A stretch of DNA of 10,927 nt from Phycisphaerales bacterium (GCA_007127615.1 SKZB01000074.1:1-10927), one strand, 5' to 3'. Positions 1-7,511 are shown, counted from the stretch's first letter. Numbers and translations are program-made. Notes: a model not told the origin generated them from the sequence alone.

Positions 1-2
1 CG

Positions 3-80
3 CCTCCGTTCCATGAACACTCAACATCCGCGCTGGCTTCGGAAGCAGCCGCAACGGCCCGAAAACCCGCGGGAACCTGA
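3..80 (+). CDS. possible 3' end of an upstream gene (partial)
   Basis: Frame 3 is open from the window edge to a TGA at 78-80, three bases before the ATG of the next gene, which is the spacing expected inside an operon. The 25 visible residues are rich in Ala, Ser and Thr and end in ARKPAGT; no domain can be recognised. Frame 1 is also open across this stretch and frame 2 stops at 14-16, so the frame of the upstream gene is not settled. A glycosyltransferase is a frequent neighbour of LAB_N genes in planctomycetes, but nothing here shows that directly. Confidence 0.3.
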   Translation, partial: PPFHEHSTSALASEAAATARKPAGT

Positions 81-83
81 ACC

Positions 84-533
84 ATGTTCGACTTGTTGTT
101 ACTGGCGGAGAGCGCCGAGGCCACACCCGGTTGGATGCGCCTGCTCAACATCAATCACGGCTGGGAGGCGGCGTGGGTCGGGCTCGGCCTCGGCGGGCAG
201 TTCATGTTCTTCTGCCGCATGGGCCTGCAGTGGATCGCCAGCGAACGGAAGGGCCAGTCGGTGGTGCCCCCCGCCTTCTGGTGGTTCAGTGTTGTCGGGG
301 CGAGCATGCTGCTGGGGTACTTTATCTGGCGGTGGGACATCGTCGGCATGCTGGGGCAGTCGTTCGGCTTCCTCGTGTACTGGCGGAACATCTACTTCAT
401 CTACGGCCGGAACCAACCCGTTTCGATTGCCGATGATGTGGACCCCGAGCCGGAACTCGCCGAGCCGCACATGACGGCCCGCACGGCCCGCACGGCGCGT
501 AACCGGCCGGACCGGGCCGGCCCCTCCGGCTGA
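84..533 (+). CDS. small LAB_N-domain (lipid A biosynthesis N-terminal type) membrane protein
   Basis: This 149-residue protein matches the LAB_N family (PF07578), a three-helix membrane domain that occurs alone or at the N terminus of some LpxB lipid A disaccharide synthases. Residues about 26-109 carry the family pattern: a first helix ending in FFCRMGLQWIASERKGQSVV, with the conserved R-x3-QW-x-SE-x3-SVVP series; a second helix (FWWFSVVGASMLLGYFIW); and a third ending in YWRNIYFIYGR. The family role is poorly defined; it is linked to lipid A or lipid-linked sugar metabolism in the inner membrane. The start at ATG 84 has a weak GGGA at 71-74. Residues 110-149 are a polar Pro/Arg-rich tail containing a TARTARTAR repeat. 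The next gene on the same strand, an rRNA methyltransferase, starts 54 bp downstream. Confidence is high for the family and low for the exact role. Confidence 0.85.
   Translation: MFDLLLLAESAEATPGWMRLLNINHGWEAAWVGLGLGGQFMFFCRMGLQWIASERKGQSVVPPAFWWFSVVGASMLLGYFIWRWDIVGMLGQSFGFLVYWRNIYFIYGRNQPVSIADDVDPEPELAEPHMTARTARTARNRPDRAGPSG
474..500 (+). repeat. three tandem 9-bp units in the LAB_N gene tail
   Basis: Two exact copies of ACGGCCCGC (474-482, 483-491) are followed by a two-mismatch copy (492-500). They encode the Thr-Ala-Arg triplet three times in the polar tail of the LAB_N protein. This is a short coding microsatellite, probably from replication slippage. Confidence 0.7.
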
Positions 534-587
534 GCGCGATCGTTCTTTCATCGCCCGAAGCAACCGCCTACCATCTGCCTCTGTCCC

Positions 588-1679
588 ATGGGTCCGATGC
601 ACGCCGAACAACCCGCTCCGGCCGACCGGTTGAACCCGCTCGGCCTGACCAGCCCGGCCTTTCTCGCCGCGGCGGCCGAGCGCGGCGTGCGCGAAGGCCG
701 CGCCATGGAGCTCTACCGCGCTTTCTTCCGTGACGGTCGCGCTGAAGCGGACTGGATCACACCGCCCGCGCCGGTCATCGGGCGTGAGCAGCGCGAGGAT
801 GCCACGACGAAGTTCACGCTCCGGATTAACGACCAGCTCGAAACCGAATCGGTCATCCTTCCCTACGCCGGCCGCACCGGCCGGGCGCGAAACACGCTCT
901 GCCTCTCATCCCAGATCGGCTGCGCGATGGGCTGCACCTTCTGCGAGACCGCGCAGATGGGTCTGATGCGCAACCTGACCATCGAGCAGATTGTCGGGCA
1001 GTGGCACGCCGCGCGGTTTGCCTTCGCCACGCCGATCAACAACATCGTCTTCATGGGGATGGGCGAGCCGATGGACAACCTCGAAGCGGTGCTCGGCGCG
1101 ATTCGCGTGCTCGCCGATCACAACGGCCCGGGCATTGCTTCCTCGAAGATCGCGGTTTCCACCGTCGGCCGCGCCGAGGGTATTCGCCGACTGCGCGAAC
1201 TGGCCGGGGAGACCGGCTTCCGCCGCCTGCAACTGGCGGTGTCGATCAACGCCCCGAACGATGAGATTCGTTCCCGGATCATGCCGATCAACCGCGCCAC
1301 GAACATGGCGCTACTGCGCGAGGCGATGCTCGAGTGGCCGACGCGGAACACGCGAAGAATTCTGATCGAGTACGTGGTGATCCCGGGGGTGAACGATGCG
1401 CCGGAGCACGCCGATGAACTGGCAGCGTACCTGCAGCCGCTGCTCTGTACCGTCAACGTGATTCCCTACAACCCGCGGCGGAACTCGCCCTGGCCCGCGC
1501 CGCGCGATGAGGTGGTCTGCGCGTTCATGGACCGGCTGATCGGGCACGGGCTGTTCGTCACCCGGCGCCGCACGATGGGGCGAACCCTGATGGGCGCGTG
1601 CGGTCAGCTCGGCAACGAGAAGATTCGCCGGCGGCGGCTCGTCGATCTGTCAACGCCCTCCGGTTCGCCCGCGGGCTGA
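588..1679 (+). CDS. RlmN/Cfr-family radical SAM 23S rRNA (adenine) methyltransferase
   Basis: This 363-residue enzyme belongs to the RlmN/Cfr family, which uses S-adenosylmethionine and a [4Fe-4S] cluster to methylate A2503 of 23S rRNA (RlmN at C2, Cfr at C8); RlmN also acts on A37 of some tRNAs. The cluster motif C-x3-C-x2-C is at C112, C116 and C119. C105 (in NTLCLSSQIGC) and C338 (in GACGQLG) match the two catalytic cysteines of the mechanism. MGMGEPMDN at 156-164 is the family's SAM-binding GEP motif, and NVIPYNP at 290-296 is also typical. The N-terminal 75 residues diverge from ordinary RlmN, and the segment after the cluster reads ETAQMGLMRNLT rather than the more common ATGKQGF form. 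It is therefore a family member whose product (C2 or C8 methyl) I cannot settle. ATG 597 is a possible alternative start; there is no clear Shine-Dalgarno sequence. Confidence 0.93.
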   Translation: MGPMHAEQPAPADRLNPLGLTSPAFLAAAAERGVREGRAMELYRAFFRDGRAEADWITPPAPVIGREQREDATTKFTLRINDQLETESVILPYAGRTGRARNTLCLSSQIGCAMGCTFCETAQMGLMRNLTIEQIVGQWHAARFAFATPINNIVFMGMGEPMDNLEAVLGAIRVLADHNGPGIASSKIAVSTVGRAEGIRRLRELAGETGFRRLQLAVSINAPNDEIRSRIMPINRATNMALLREAMLEWPTRNTRRILIEYVVIPGVNDAPEHADELAAYLQPLLCTVNVIPYNPRRNSPWPAPRDEVVCAFMDRLIGHGLFVTRRRTMGRTLMGACGQLGNEKIRRRRLVDLSTPSGSPAG

Positions 1680-1743
1680 TGGCGCGTGAGACCGTCGATG
1701 GCGGGACATGGCCGCGGCGACCTTCGGAACCTACGCTATCGAC

Positions 1744-4449
1744 ATGGTCCAATCACGCTTTCGTGGTCTATTGGTCTGCCTTTCCCTGTTGGTGATTACT
1801 TCGTGGGCGGCGGGGCAGACCCTGGTTCCGGAAACCGTGCCCCGGCACGAGGCCGTCGCGCGGGCCCTGGAGGCGGAATGGCTCACCGGTGAAGAGCGCG
1901 CGACGCTGCGCGTCTTCCACGGGGTGTGGGATGAACGCGATCTGATCAGTCCAACGCGGAAGGCGATCGCCGCGCTCGACGCGTGGCGACTGGATGATCC
2001 GATCTTTGACGATGCGAACGTTCCGGTCGAGCTGCGCGCCGAGGCGCGACTCCGCCGGGGTGAGTTGCAGGCCGCGATCGATCTGGCCGCGCAATCCGAT
2101 ACGATTCGCGCCGCGAGGATTCGGGCCGAGGCGTACGAAGGGTTGGGCCGGTTCGAGCGCGCCGGCGAGGTGGTCATCGAGCCCGTGCGGCGCCTTCAGC
2201 GGGAGCAGCTTGAAGAGGCGGATGAACTGACCGAAGGCGTGCGGGCGCTGATGGTTCGCGCCCGGGTGGAGGGGCAGCCGGCCCGGGATTTTCAGACCAT
2301 GATGGGCCTGCTCGCGCGGTCGCATCAGCAGCTTGACCGGCTCTACTGGCCGGCCCGGCTGACCGAAGCGGAACTGCTGCTTGAGAAGGATGAGACGCAG
2401 GAGGCGGCGCAAGTGCTGCACGAAGTACTGAGCTTCAACCCGCGCAGCAGCGAGGCGTGGTATCTGCTCGGCCGGATCGCACTGCAGATCTTTGACTTCA
2501 ACAGCGTGATCGCGGCGGGGGAGACGCTGCGCCTGCTCAACCCGCGGCATCCCCTGGCCGACGTGCTGTTCGCCGAGATGCGCCTGATTCAGGACGATCC
2601 GGAATCATCGCGGGAATACATTGAATCCGTCCTCAACCGCTGGCCGAAACTCCGCCGCGCCCGGGCGCTCGACGCGGCGATGCACGCGTTGATGTACGAC
2701 GAAGCAGCAATGCGGGCCGCGATCGCCCGGTACGAGGAACTTTCACCCGGCAGCGCGAAAGCGTATTACGTCGTCGGGCGACATCTCTCGTTCAATCGAC
2801 AGTACGACGCCGCGGCGGAGATGCTGGAGGAGGCGATCCGCCGTCAGCCCAACTGGCCCGCGCCTCGAATCGAGCAGGGGCTGATGGAGCTTCAGTCCGG
2901 CCGCGATGCGGTCGCGCTGCGCATCCTGCGCGAAGTGAGCGAGATTGATCCCTTCAACACCCGCGCGATAAACAGCCTGCAGCTGCTTGAGGATCTGGCC
3001 GATTACCGCCGTCTGGAAACCGAGCATTTCATCGTGCGCTACGCACCGGGCATCGACGAGATCATGGTCGAGATGATGCCCGAACGCCTGGAAGAGATTC
3101 ACGAGACGGTGACGCGACGGTTTCAGTTTAAACCCGATCGAAAGACGGTCGTCGAACTGATGCCCAACCACGAGCGGTTCGCGGTGCGGATCACCGGCAT
3201 GCCTTTCATCCACACGATTGCGGCGTGCACCGGTCCGGTCATCGCCATGGAAGTGCCGCGCTCCGGTTCGGGGCACACGACCACCTACGACTGGGCGCGC
3301 GTCTTTCAGCACGAATACACCCACACGGTCACGCTCGCGCAGACGAAAAACCGTATTCCGCACTGGCTCACCGAAGCCGCGGCGGTGGAGATGGAGTTCA
3401 AGCCGCGCGACTACCCGACCGCGCAGATGCTCGCGCGTTCACTGGAGCAGGGGACGCTGTTCAATCTCGACGAGATCAAGTGGGCGTTCGTCCGGCCCGA
3501 GCAGCCGCAGGACCGCTCCAAGGCGTACGCGCAGGGACACTGGATGCTCGAGTTCATGAACGAGCGGTTCGGATCTTCCGCGGTGATTCGTCTCTTTGGC
3601 CGCTATTTCCAGGGCGAACGCGAAGCCGCCGCCATGCGCAACGCGCTGGGCGTGAGCCGCGAGGACTTCTACCGGGAGTTTCTTGAGTGGGCCGAGACGG
3701 ATGTTCGATCGTGGGGCCTGCTCGCGAAGCCGAGCATGACCGATCTGATGGATGAACTGCGCGCGAAGGATCCCGATGCGGCGGTGCAGATGGCCGCGTC
3801 GCAACAAGCGCGTCTGAAGGCGATCGCGCGCGTGCTGAGCGACCAGATCGGCCAGCCGAAGACGCGCGGCCGGCGGGCGCTCAAGGCCGAGGATTGGCCG
3901 GAACTGCGCCGCCCGCCGGTGGAGATCACCGATGAGACGCTCGAAGCGTGGCGGGAGGAGTACCCCGACCATCCCGATCTCCTGGAGTTGGAGATTCGCC
4001 GCGCGATGCAGCGTGAGGGCGGGGCGAAGGCATCGATGATCCCGCGGTTGGAGCGGTACGCGGAACTGCGCCCGGTCGACCCGATGCCGCACCAGCGGCT
4101 CGCCCAGATTTATCTGGACCGCAACGAGCCCGAACGGGCGATTCCGCATCTGGAAGCGCTCGATGTTCGGGAGGATCATTCGCCGGTGTACGCCGTTGAA
4201 CTCACGCGACTCTACCGTGAGCAGGGGGATCTCGATCGCGCCATGGAGAAGGCGACACGGGCGCTGGAGATCAATCCCTACGATGCCGCCAACCGCGAAC
4301 GCGCTGCGGCCGTCGCGCTGCAGAGCCAGCGGCTGGAGCTGGCGCACCAGCACATCCGCGCGCTGACCAGGCTGGAACCGGACCGGCCGCGACATCTCCA
4401 GCGGTTGGAAGCGGTCGAGCGGCTGCTGCAAGCCGAATCACGGGAGTAG
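1744..4449 (+). CDS. exported TPR protein with a peptidase-MA-like (HExxH) domain
   Basis: The gene encodes a 901-residue protein if it starts at ATG 1744. An in-frame ATG at 1708 adds 12 residues, but 1744 gives a clean signal peptide: a short MVQSRFRG n-region, a hydrophobic LLVCLSLLVI core and a likely cleavage after about AAG. TPR-like helices follow (about 237-270 and 338-410). A gluzincin domain of the peptidase MA type spans about 425-655: PNHERFAVRITGMP and a GPVIAMEVP strand precede HEYTH at 523-527, and WLTEAAA supplies the likely third zinc ligand, E544. Further TPRs lie at about 781-880 (QRLAQIYLDRNEPERAI, LYREQGDLDRAMEKATRALE). All metal and catalytic residues appear intact, so it is probably an active zinc peptidase outside the cytoplasm, although the family's substrates are largely unknown. 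It lies 64 bp after the rlmN-like gene on the same strand. It has no lipobox or C-terminal anchor. Confidence 0.88.
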   Translation: MVQSRFRGLLVCLSLLVITSWAAGQTLVPETVPRHEAVARALEAEWLTGEERATLRVFHGVWDERDLISPTRKAIAALDAWRLDDPIFDDANVPVELRAEARLRRGELQAAIDLAAQSDTIRAARIRAEAYEGLGRFERAGEVVIEPVRRLQREQLEEADELTEGVRALMVRARVEGQPARDFQTMMGLLARSHQQLDRLYWPARLTEAELLLEKDETQEAAQVLHEVLSFNPRSSEAWYLLGRIALQIFDFNSVIAAGETLRLLNPRHPLADVLFAEMRLIQDDPESSREYIESVLNRWPKLRRARALDAAMHALMYDEAAMRAAIARYEELSPGSAKAYYVVGRHLSFNRQYDAAAEMLEEAIRRQPNWPAPRIEQGLMELQSGRDAVALRILREVSEIDPFNTRAINSLQLLEDLADYRRLETEHFIVRYAPGIDEIMVEMMPERLEEIHETVTRRFQFKPDRKTVVELMPNHERFAVRITGMPFIHTIAACTGPVIAMEVPRSGSGHTTTYDWARVFQHEYTHTVTLAQTKNRIPHWLTEAAAVEMEFKPRDYPTAQMLARSLEQGTLFNLDEIKWAFVRPEQPQDRSKAYAQGHWMLEFMNERFGSSAVIRLFGRYFQGEREAAAMRNALGVSREDFYREFLEWAETDVRSWGLLAKPSMTDLMDELRAKDPDAAVQMAASQQARLKAIARVLSDQIGQPKTRGRRALKAEDWPELRRPPVEITDETLEAWREEYPDHPDLLELEIRRAMQREGGAKASMIPRLERYAELRPVDPMPHQRLAQIYLDRNEPERAIPHLEALDVREDHSPVYAVELTRLYREQGDLDRAMEKATRALEINPYDAANRERAAAVALQSQRLELAHQHIRALTRLEPDRPRHLQRLEAVERLLQAESRE

Positions 4450-4488
4450 TGGCGTTCGTCCCGGACCGATCTCCGTCCGGCAGAATAA

Positions 4489-4516
4489 CAGCGCCCCGGA
4501 CGGGGCCGGGGCGCTG
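4489..4516. terminator. perfect hairpin between convergent genes, probable bidirectional terminator
   Basis: CAGCGCCCCG (4489-4498) pairs perfectly with CGGGGCGCTG (4507-4516) around an 8-base loop. It lies 40 bp after the stop of the TPR-peptidase gene and 66 bp after the stop of the opposing PEP-CTERM-like gene. On the minus strand it is followed by TTATT; on the plus strand there is no T run. A second, smaller inverted repeat, CCGGAC/GTCCGG, lies at 4461-4480. Position and symmetry suggest termination from both sides. Confidence 0.65.
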
Positions 4517-4581
4517 CTCTCCTGCTCGTCCATCTCGCGAATGGAAGACGAGAAAGTGAAAATCACGGAGCGGATTCGCGG

Positions 4582-5277
4582 TTATTGACCGGATCGCCGG
4601 CGTCTTGCGCCGGCCAACATGGCGCCGGCGAAGAGGGCGAGCGCGCCGGGGCCGGGGATCGCGGAGACTTCCATTCCCACGAAGCCGAAGTCGCCGTACT
4701 TGCTCTGGTTCCCCGCATTGCCCGAACTGAGGCGAATCGAGGTGATCGCGCCGCCAAAGATATCGCCGCCAAGGACGCTCCACGCGCCGCCGCTCTTCTC
4801 GACCGCGGGGGAATCGTTGACGAGCAATCCGCCGCCGGTCCAGGCCCCGCTGGTGGCGCCGGTTGCTTCGAGCGTGAAGTCGCCGATGTCGGTTGAGAAG
4901 AGCGCGGTTTCATTCCACACATCGCCGAAGTTTCCGGCGGTGTAGAGGTGGGCGATACTGATCGAGTTCACGAAGACCGGGGCGCTGAAACTGAACTCGA
5001 TGTACTGCGATCCGTCGATCTCGCCGTTGACCGAACCGCCCTGGACGCCAACGGCCGTCACCCCCGCGACGGTCTTGGGACGGAAGTTACCGTCAAAGCT
5101 GACGACATCCGCCGTGACACTTCCGCTGGCCAGCCCGCCGATGGAGACGTTGTTGGTGCCGGTCGGCAAGTCCGAGAATGAGATCACCCCCGCGTGCGCT
5201 TCGGCGGTCAGAAATGCCAGTCCCGCGCAGCCAGCCGCCGCACAAAGGCCCGTCACGTTCTTCATTCGATGATTCAT
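4582..5277 (-). CDS. secreted protein with PEP-CTERM-like sorting tail
   Basis: This 231-residue protein has the layout of an exosortase substrate. It has an N-terminal signal peptide (KNVTGLCAAAGCAGLAFLTAEAHA, cleavage after about residue 29), a beta-rich Gly/Ser/Thr/Asn body with no catalytic motif (about 30-205), and a C-terminal tripartite tail. The tail is PGPG at 208-211, a short hydrophobic helix (ALALFAGAMLAGA) and a basic RRRR cluster at 225-228. The classical Pro-Glu-Pro is replaced by Pro-Gly-Pro-Gly, as seen in many planctomycete versions. The start at 5277 is supported by GGGAG, which lies six bases upstream (plus-strand 5284-5288); an internal ATG at 5265 is less likely. The body probably forms one surface-exposed beta domain of unknown ligand. 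No exosortase gene is in the window. Confidence 0.82.
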   Translation of the reverse strand: MNHRMKNVTGLCAAAGCAGLAFLTAEAHAGVISFSDLPTGTNNVSIGGLASGSVTADVVSFDGNFRPKTVAGVTAVGVQGGSVNGEIDGSQYIEFSFSAPVFVNSISIAHLYTAGNFGDVWNETALFSTDIGDFTLEATGATSGAWTGGGLLVNDSPAVEKSGGAWSVLGGDIFGGAITSIRLSSGNAGNQSKYGDFGFVGMEVSAIPGPGALALFAGAMLAGARRRRSGQ

Positions 5278-5546
5278 ATCTCTCTCCCGTATTTCTCATT
5301 GCATTCGGTTCGCGGCCTGATCGCTGACGAACGCTCGTCGATCGACCGTAGGGGAAGTATGAGATTGAACGGGGCGAATCGCGAAAACCATCTTCAGGGA
5401 CGACGCGATTTTCGCTCGGTCACACCGGAAGATGGCGCGCGGATTGACCAGCTTCACAGATCGGCTCGGGATCGCGAAATCGCCCCGCGCGATCTCGTGG
5501 ATCGCGGTCAGAATCGAAAAGACCGGCTCTTATCGGATGGGGCGCA
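5278..5546 (-). other. intergenic leader of the PEP-CTERM-like gene and tail of the dehydrogenase transcript
   Basis: These 269 bases contain no supportable gene. Near the dehydrogenase stop they hold a hairpin (5467-5497). They also hold two inverted repeats that cross each other: GCGAAAA 5381-5387 with TTTTCGC 5409-5415, and CCATCTTC 5388-5395 with GAAGATGG 5428-5435. No convincing -35/-10 pair for the PEP-CTERM-like gene was found. Its Shine-Dalgarno sequence is at 5284-5288. Confidence 0.5.
5467..5497 (-). terminator. hairpin downstream of the 3-hydroxyacyl-CoA dehydrogenase gene
   Basis: CGGGATCGCG (5467-5476) faces CGCGATCTCG (5488-5497) across an 11-base loop. In the minus-strand transcript seven central base pairs form without interruption, then one mismatch and two more pairs. 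It begins about 50 bases past the stop codon. No T run follows, so it may be a weak or factor-assisted terminator. Confidence 0.4.
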
Positions 5547-6773
5547 TCAGACCTTGGAGCGAAGCGGATCGGGCGCCAGAAAGCGGCCGTCGCTCACCGT
5601 GTCATTGAGCGCGTCCAGTAACTCGCCGCAGATGCCGAGGCCGATCTCATCCGCCCAGGTGAACGGACCCTTGGGATAGTTCACGCCCTTGCGCAGGGCG
5701 GTATCGATGTTGGCCTGATCGGCGACACCCTCACTCATCGCCCATGCGGCTTCATTGATCACCGCGATCAGAACCCGGGCAAAGATGTACTTCTCCAGCG
5801 GCGAGCCGATCTGATCGGTCGCGCCTTCGTTGAACCGATCGACGGCATCCTGCATGCGCTCGGAGATTTTCAGTTCGCGCGATTCCGGTTCAATGGCCGG
5901 TCGGGGGTCTTCACCGTCGTGAATGTACGCGCCATGTCCGGTCTTTCGGCCGAGGTGTTTCTCCCTGACGAGCTTTTCCTGGGTCGCGCTCGGCTTCAGG
6001 CGTGACGGCCCACCGAGCTGCTTCCAGACCGATTCGGTCGTGGCGACGTTGACATCCTGGCCGATCAGATCCGTCAACTCGAACGGGCCCATGCGGAACC
6101 CGCCGAGTGAACGCATCGCTTCGTCGATCTGATCCACGCCGGCGTAGCCGTCTTCGAAGATGCGCCACGCTTCGAGATAAAACGGCCGGGCCACGCGGTT
6201 GACGATGAAACCGGGCGTGTCGTTGGCGCGGGCGACGGTCTTGCCCCACGCCTCGGCAATGAGCACCACGCGGTCGACGAGCTTGGGATCACTGCGCTGA
6301 CCGCTGATCACTTCCACCAGCGGCATGAGCGGCGCGGGGTTGAAGAAGTGCATGCCCACGACGCGCTCGGGACAGCCGATCGCATTGCCGATCGCGCTGA
6401 TGGAAAGCGACGAGGTGTTGCTCGCAATGATCGCTTCCTCGCGCAGATGGGGCAGGAGCGTTTTGAACATGGCGGTCTTGGCTTCGAGACTTTCGATGAT
6501 CGCTTCGATCACGAGGTCACAGTCGCGCAGGTCTTCGGGCTTCTCCGCCGGGTGCAGTCGTGCGCTGGCTTCGTCGCGTTCGCCTTCGGTGATCCTGCCC
6601 TTTTCCGCCATGCGGTTGATGTGGCCGCGGATGCGTTCCATCGCGCTATCGACGGTTTCACGATCCTGATCGAGAAGCATGACGGTGAAGCCGTGGCGTG
6701 CGGCGACCTGCGCGATGCCCGCGCCCATGGTTCCGGTTCCGATGATGCCGACGGGATGTTTGCTGGGTGACAT
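5547..6773 (-). CDS. 3-hydroxyacyl-CoA dehydrogenase (3-hydroxybutyryl-CoA type, PaaH/Hbd-like)
   Basis: This cytoplasmic NAD(P)-dependent enzyme interconverts (S)-3-hydroxyacyl-CoA and 3-oxoacyl-CoA in beta-oxidation or butyryl/crotonyl-CoA metabolism. The Rossmann domain opens with GIIGTGTMGAGIA (G12, G14, G17). Active-site residues visible by family comparison are S121 (SNTSSL), the H142/E154 dyad (HFFNPAPLMPLVEV) and N192 (PGFIVNRV). The first 3HCDH helical domain spans about 188-284. A second copy follows at about 325-405 (IFARVLIAVINEAAWAM, KGVNYPKGPFTWADEIG). The doubled C-terminal domain makes it 408 residues, longer than simple Hbd (about 280) and shorter than most PaaH (about 475-505). 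GAGG is not present, but GAGG-like GAGG's relative GAGG is replaced by GAGG-lacking context; the start at 6773 is supported by GAGG on the minus strand four bases upstream (plus-strand 6778-6781). The adenosyltransferase gene lies 53 bp upstream on the same strand. The physiological substrate cannot be read from sequence. Confidence 0.92.
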   Translation of the reverse strand: MSPSKHPVGIIGTGTMGAGIAQVAARHGFTVMLLDQDRETVDSAMERIRGHINRMAEKGRITEGERDEASARLHPAEKPEDLRDCDLVIEAIIESLEAKTAMFKTLLPHLREEAIIASNTSSLSISAIGNAIGCPERVVGMHFFNPAPLMPLVEVISGQRSDPKLVDRVVLIAEAWGKTVARANDTPGFIVNRVARPFYLEAWRIFEDGYAGVDQIDEAMRSLGGFRMGPFELTDLIGQDVNVATTESVWKQLGGPSRLKPSATQEKLVREKHLGRKTGHGAYIHDGEDPRPAIEPESRELKISERMQDAVDRFNEGATDQIGSPLEKYIFARVLIAVINEAAWAMSEGVADQANIDTALRKGVNYPKGPFTWADEIGLGICGELLDALNDTVSDGRFLAPDPLRSKV

Positions 6774-6826
6774 GGTGCCTCAATTGTACGCGGAATCGTG
6801 CGCCGTTTTCGGCGGCCGGGCGAGCC

Positions 6827-7417
6827 TCATGGCTTTGATTTCGACTTCTGCTTCTTGGCCGGGATCCACGGTACGTCGGAGACATCCGCATCGAGATTGA
6901 CGCGCCGCGCCATCGCGAAGAGCAGATCGCTGACCCGGTTCACGTAGATGATCGCCCCTTCGCTGACCGGTTCGGCGTGCAGCAGGGAGATCATGGAACG
7001 CTCGGCCCGCCGGCAGACGGTCCGCGCCAGATGCAGCCGGGCCGCCAGCTCCGTTCCGCCGGGCAGGACGAAGCTCTTCATGGGCGTGTTCTTCTCCTCC
7101 ACCGCGTCGATCCACCGTTCAACCTCCTGAACCTGCTCGTCGGTAATGCGGAGAATCTTCGCTTCGTGTTTGGCGCCTTCGGGCGTCGCCAGGTCGGCGC
7201 CGATGTCGAACAGGCGGGATTGAAGTTCTCGGAAGATCTCGATCAGCCGGGCGTGCAGCGGGTTCTCCGGATCGCACCCCGCCGCGCAGAGACCGAGGGT
7301 GGCGTTGAGCTCATCGACCGTGCCGTAGGCGGCAACGCGCGGGTGGTCCTTGCTGACGCGCTGGCCGCCGAAGAGTCCCGTGGTGCCGTCGTCGCCGCTG
7401 CGGGTGTAGAGTTTCAT
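6827..7417 (-). CDS. PduO-type cob(I)alamin adenosyltransferase
   Basis: This 196-residue enzyme transfers the adenosyl group of ATP to cob(I)alamin, giving adenosylcobalamin for B12-dependent mutases or similar enzymes. Family motifs are in order: MKLYTRSGDDGTTGLFGG at the N terminus (ATP binding), HPRVAAYGTVDELNA, LQSRLFDIGADLA, then the ATP-contacting ARTVCRRAERS segment and YVNRVSDLLFAMAR. The length is normal for the family. The open frame continues upstream to 7714, but the family always begins close to MKLYTR, and the longer version would run into the divergent lipoprotein gene, so 7417 is chosen. No Shine-Dalgarno sequence is obvious. The C terminus is Lys/Ser-rich. The dehydrogenase gene follows after 53 bp, which suggests co-transcription and an acyl-CoA context. 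Eight other B12 genes are not visible here. Confidence 0.94.
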   Translation of the reverse strand: MKLYTRSGDDGTTGLFGGQRVSKDHPRVAAYGTVDELNATLGLCAAGCDPENPLHARLIEIFRELQSRLFDIGADLATPEGAKHEAKILRITDEQVQEVERWIDAVEEKNTPMKSFVLPGGTELAARLHLARTVCRRAERSMISLLHAEPVSEGAIIYVNRVSDLLFAMARRVNLDADVSDVPWIPAKKQKSKSKP

Positions 7418-7511
7418 GCCCGAAGCGTAGCACGTCCGGGCGGCCGGGGGGCGGCGCGATCGGGAAGGGCCCGGGTTCAAGATTTTCCGCTCGGGAAGCC
7501 GATGAGCGGGT

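Noticed and set aside
99..611. 170-codon open frame on the minus strand over the LAB_N gene
   Set aside because: It overlaps a gene with clear family motifs, shows no recognisable domain, and long antisense frames are common at this GC content.
3439..4431. 330-codon open frame on the minus strand inside the TPR-peptidase gene
   Set aside because: Arg/Leu/His-rich translation without motifs, opposite a gene with well-conserved TPRs and zinc site.
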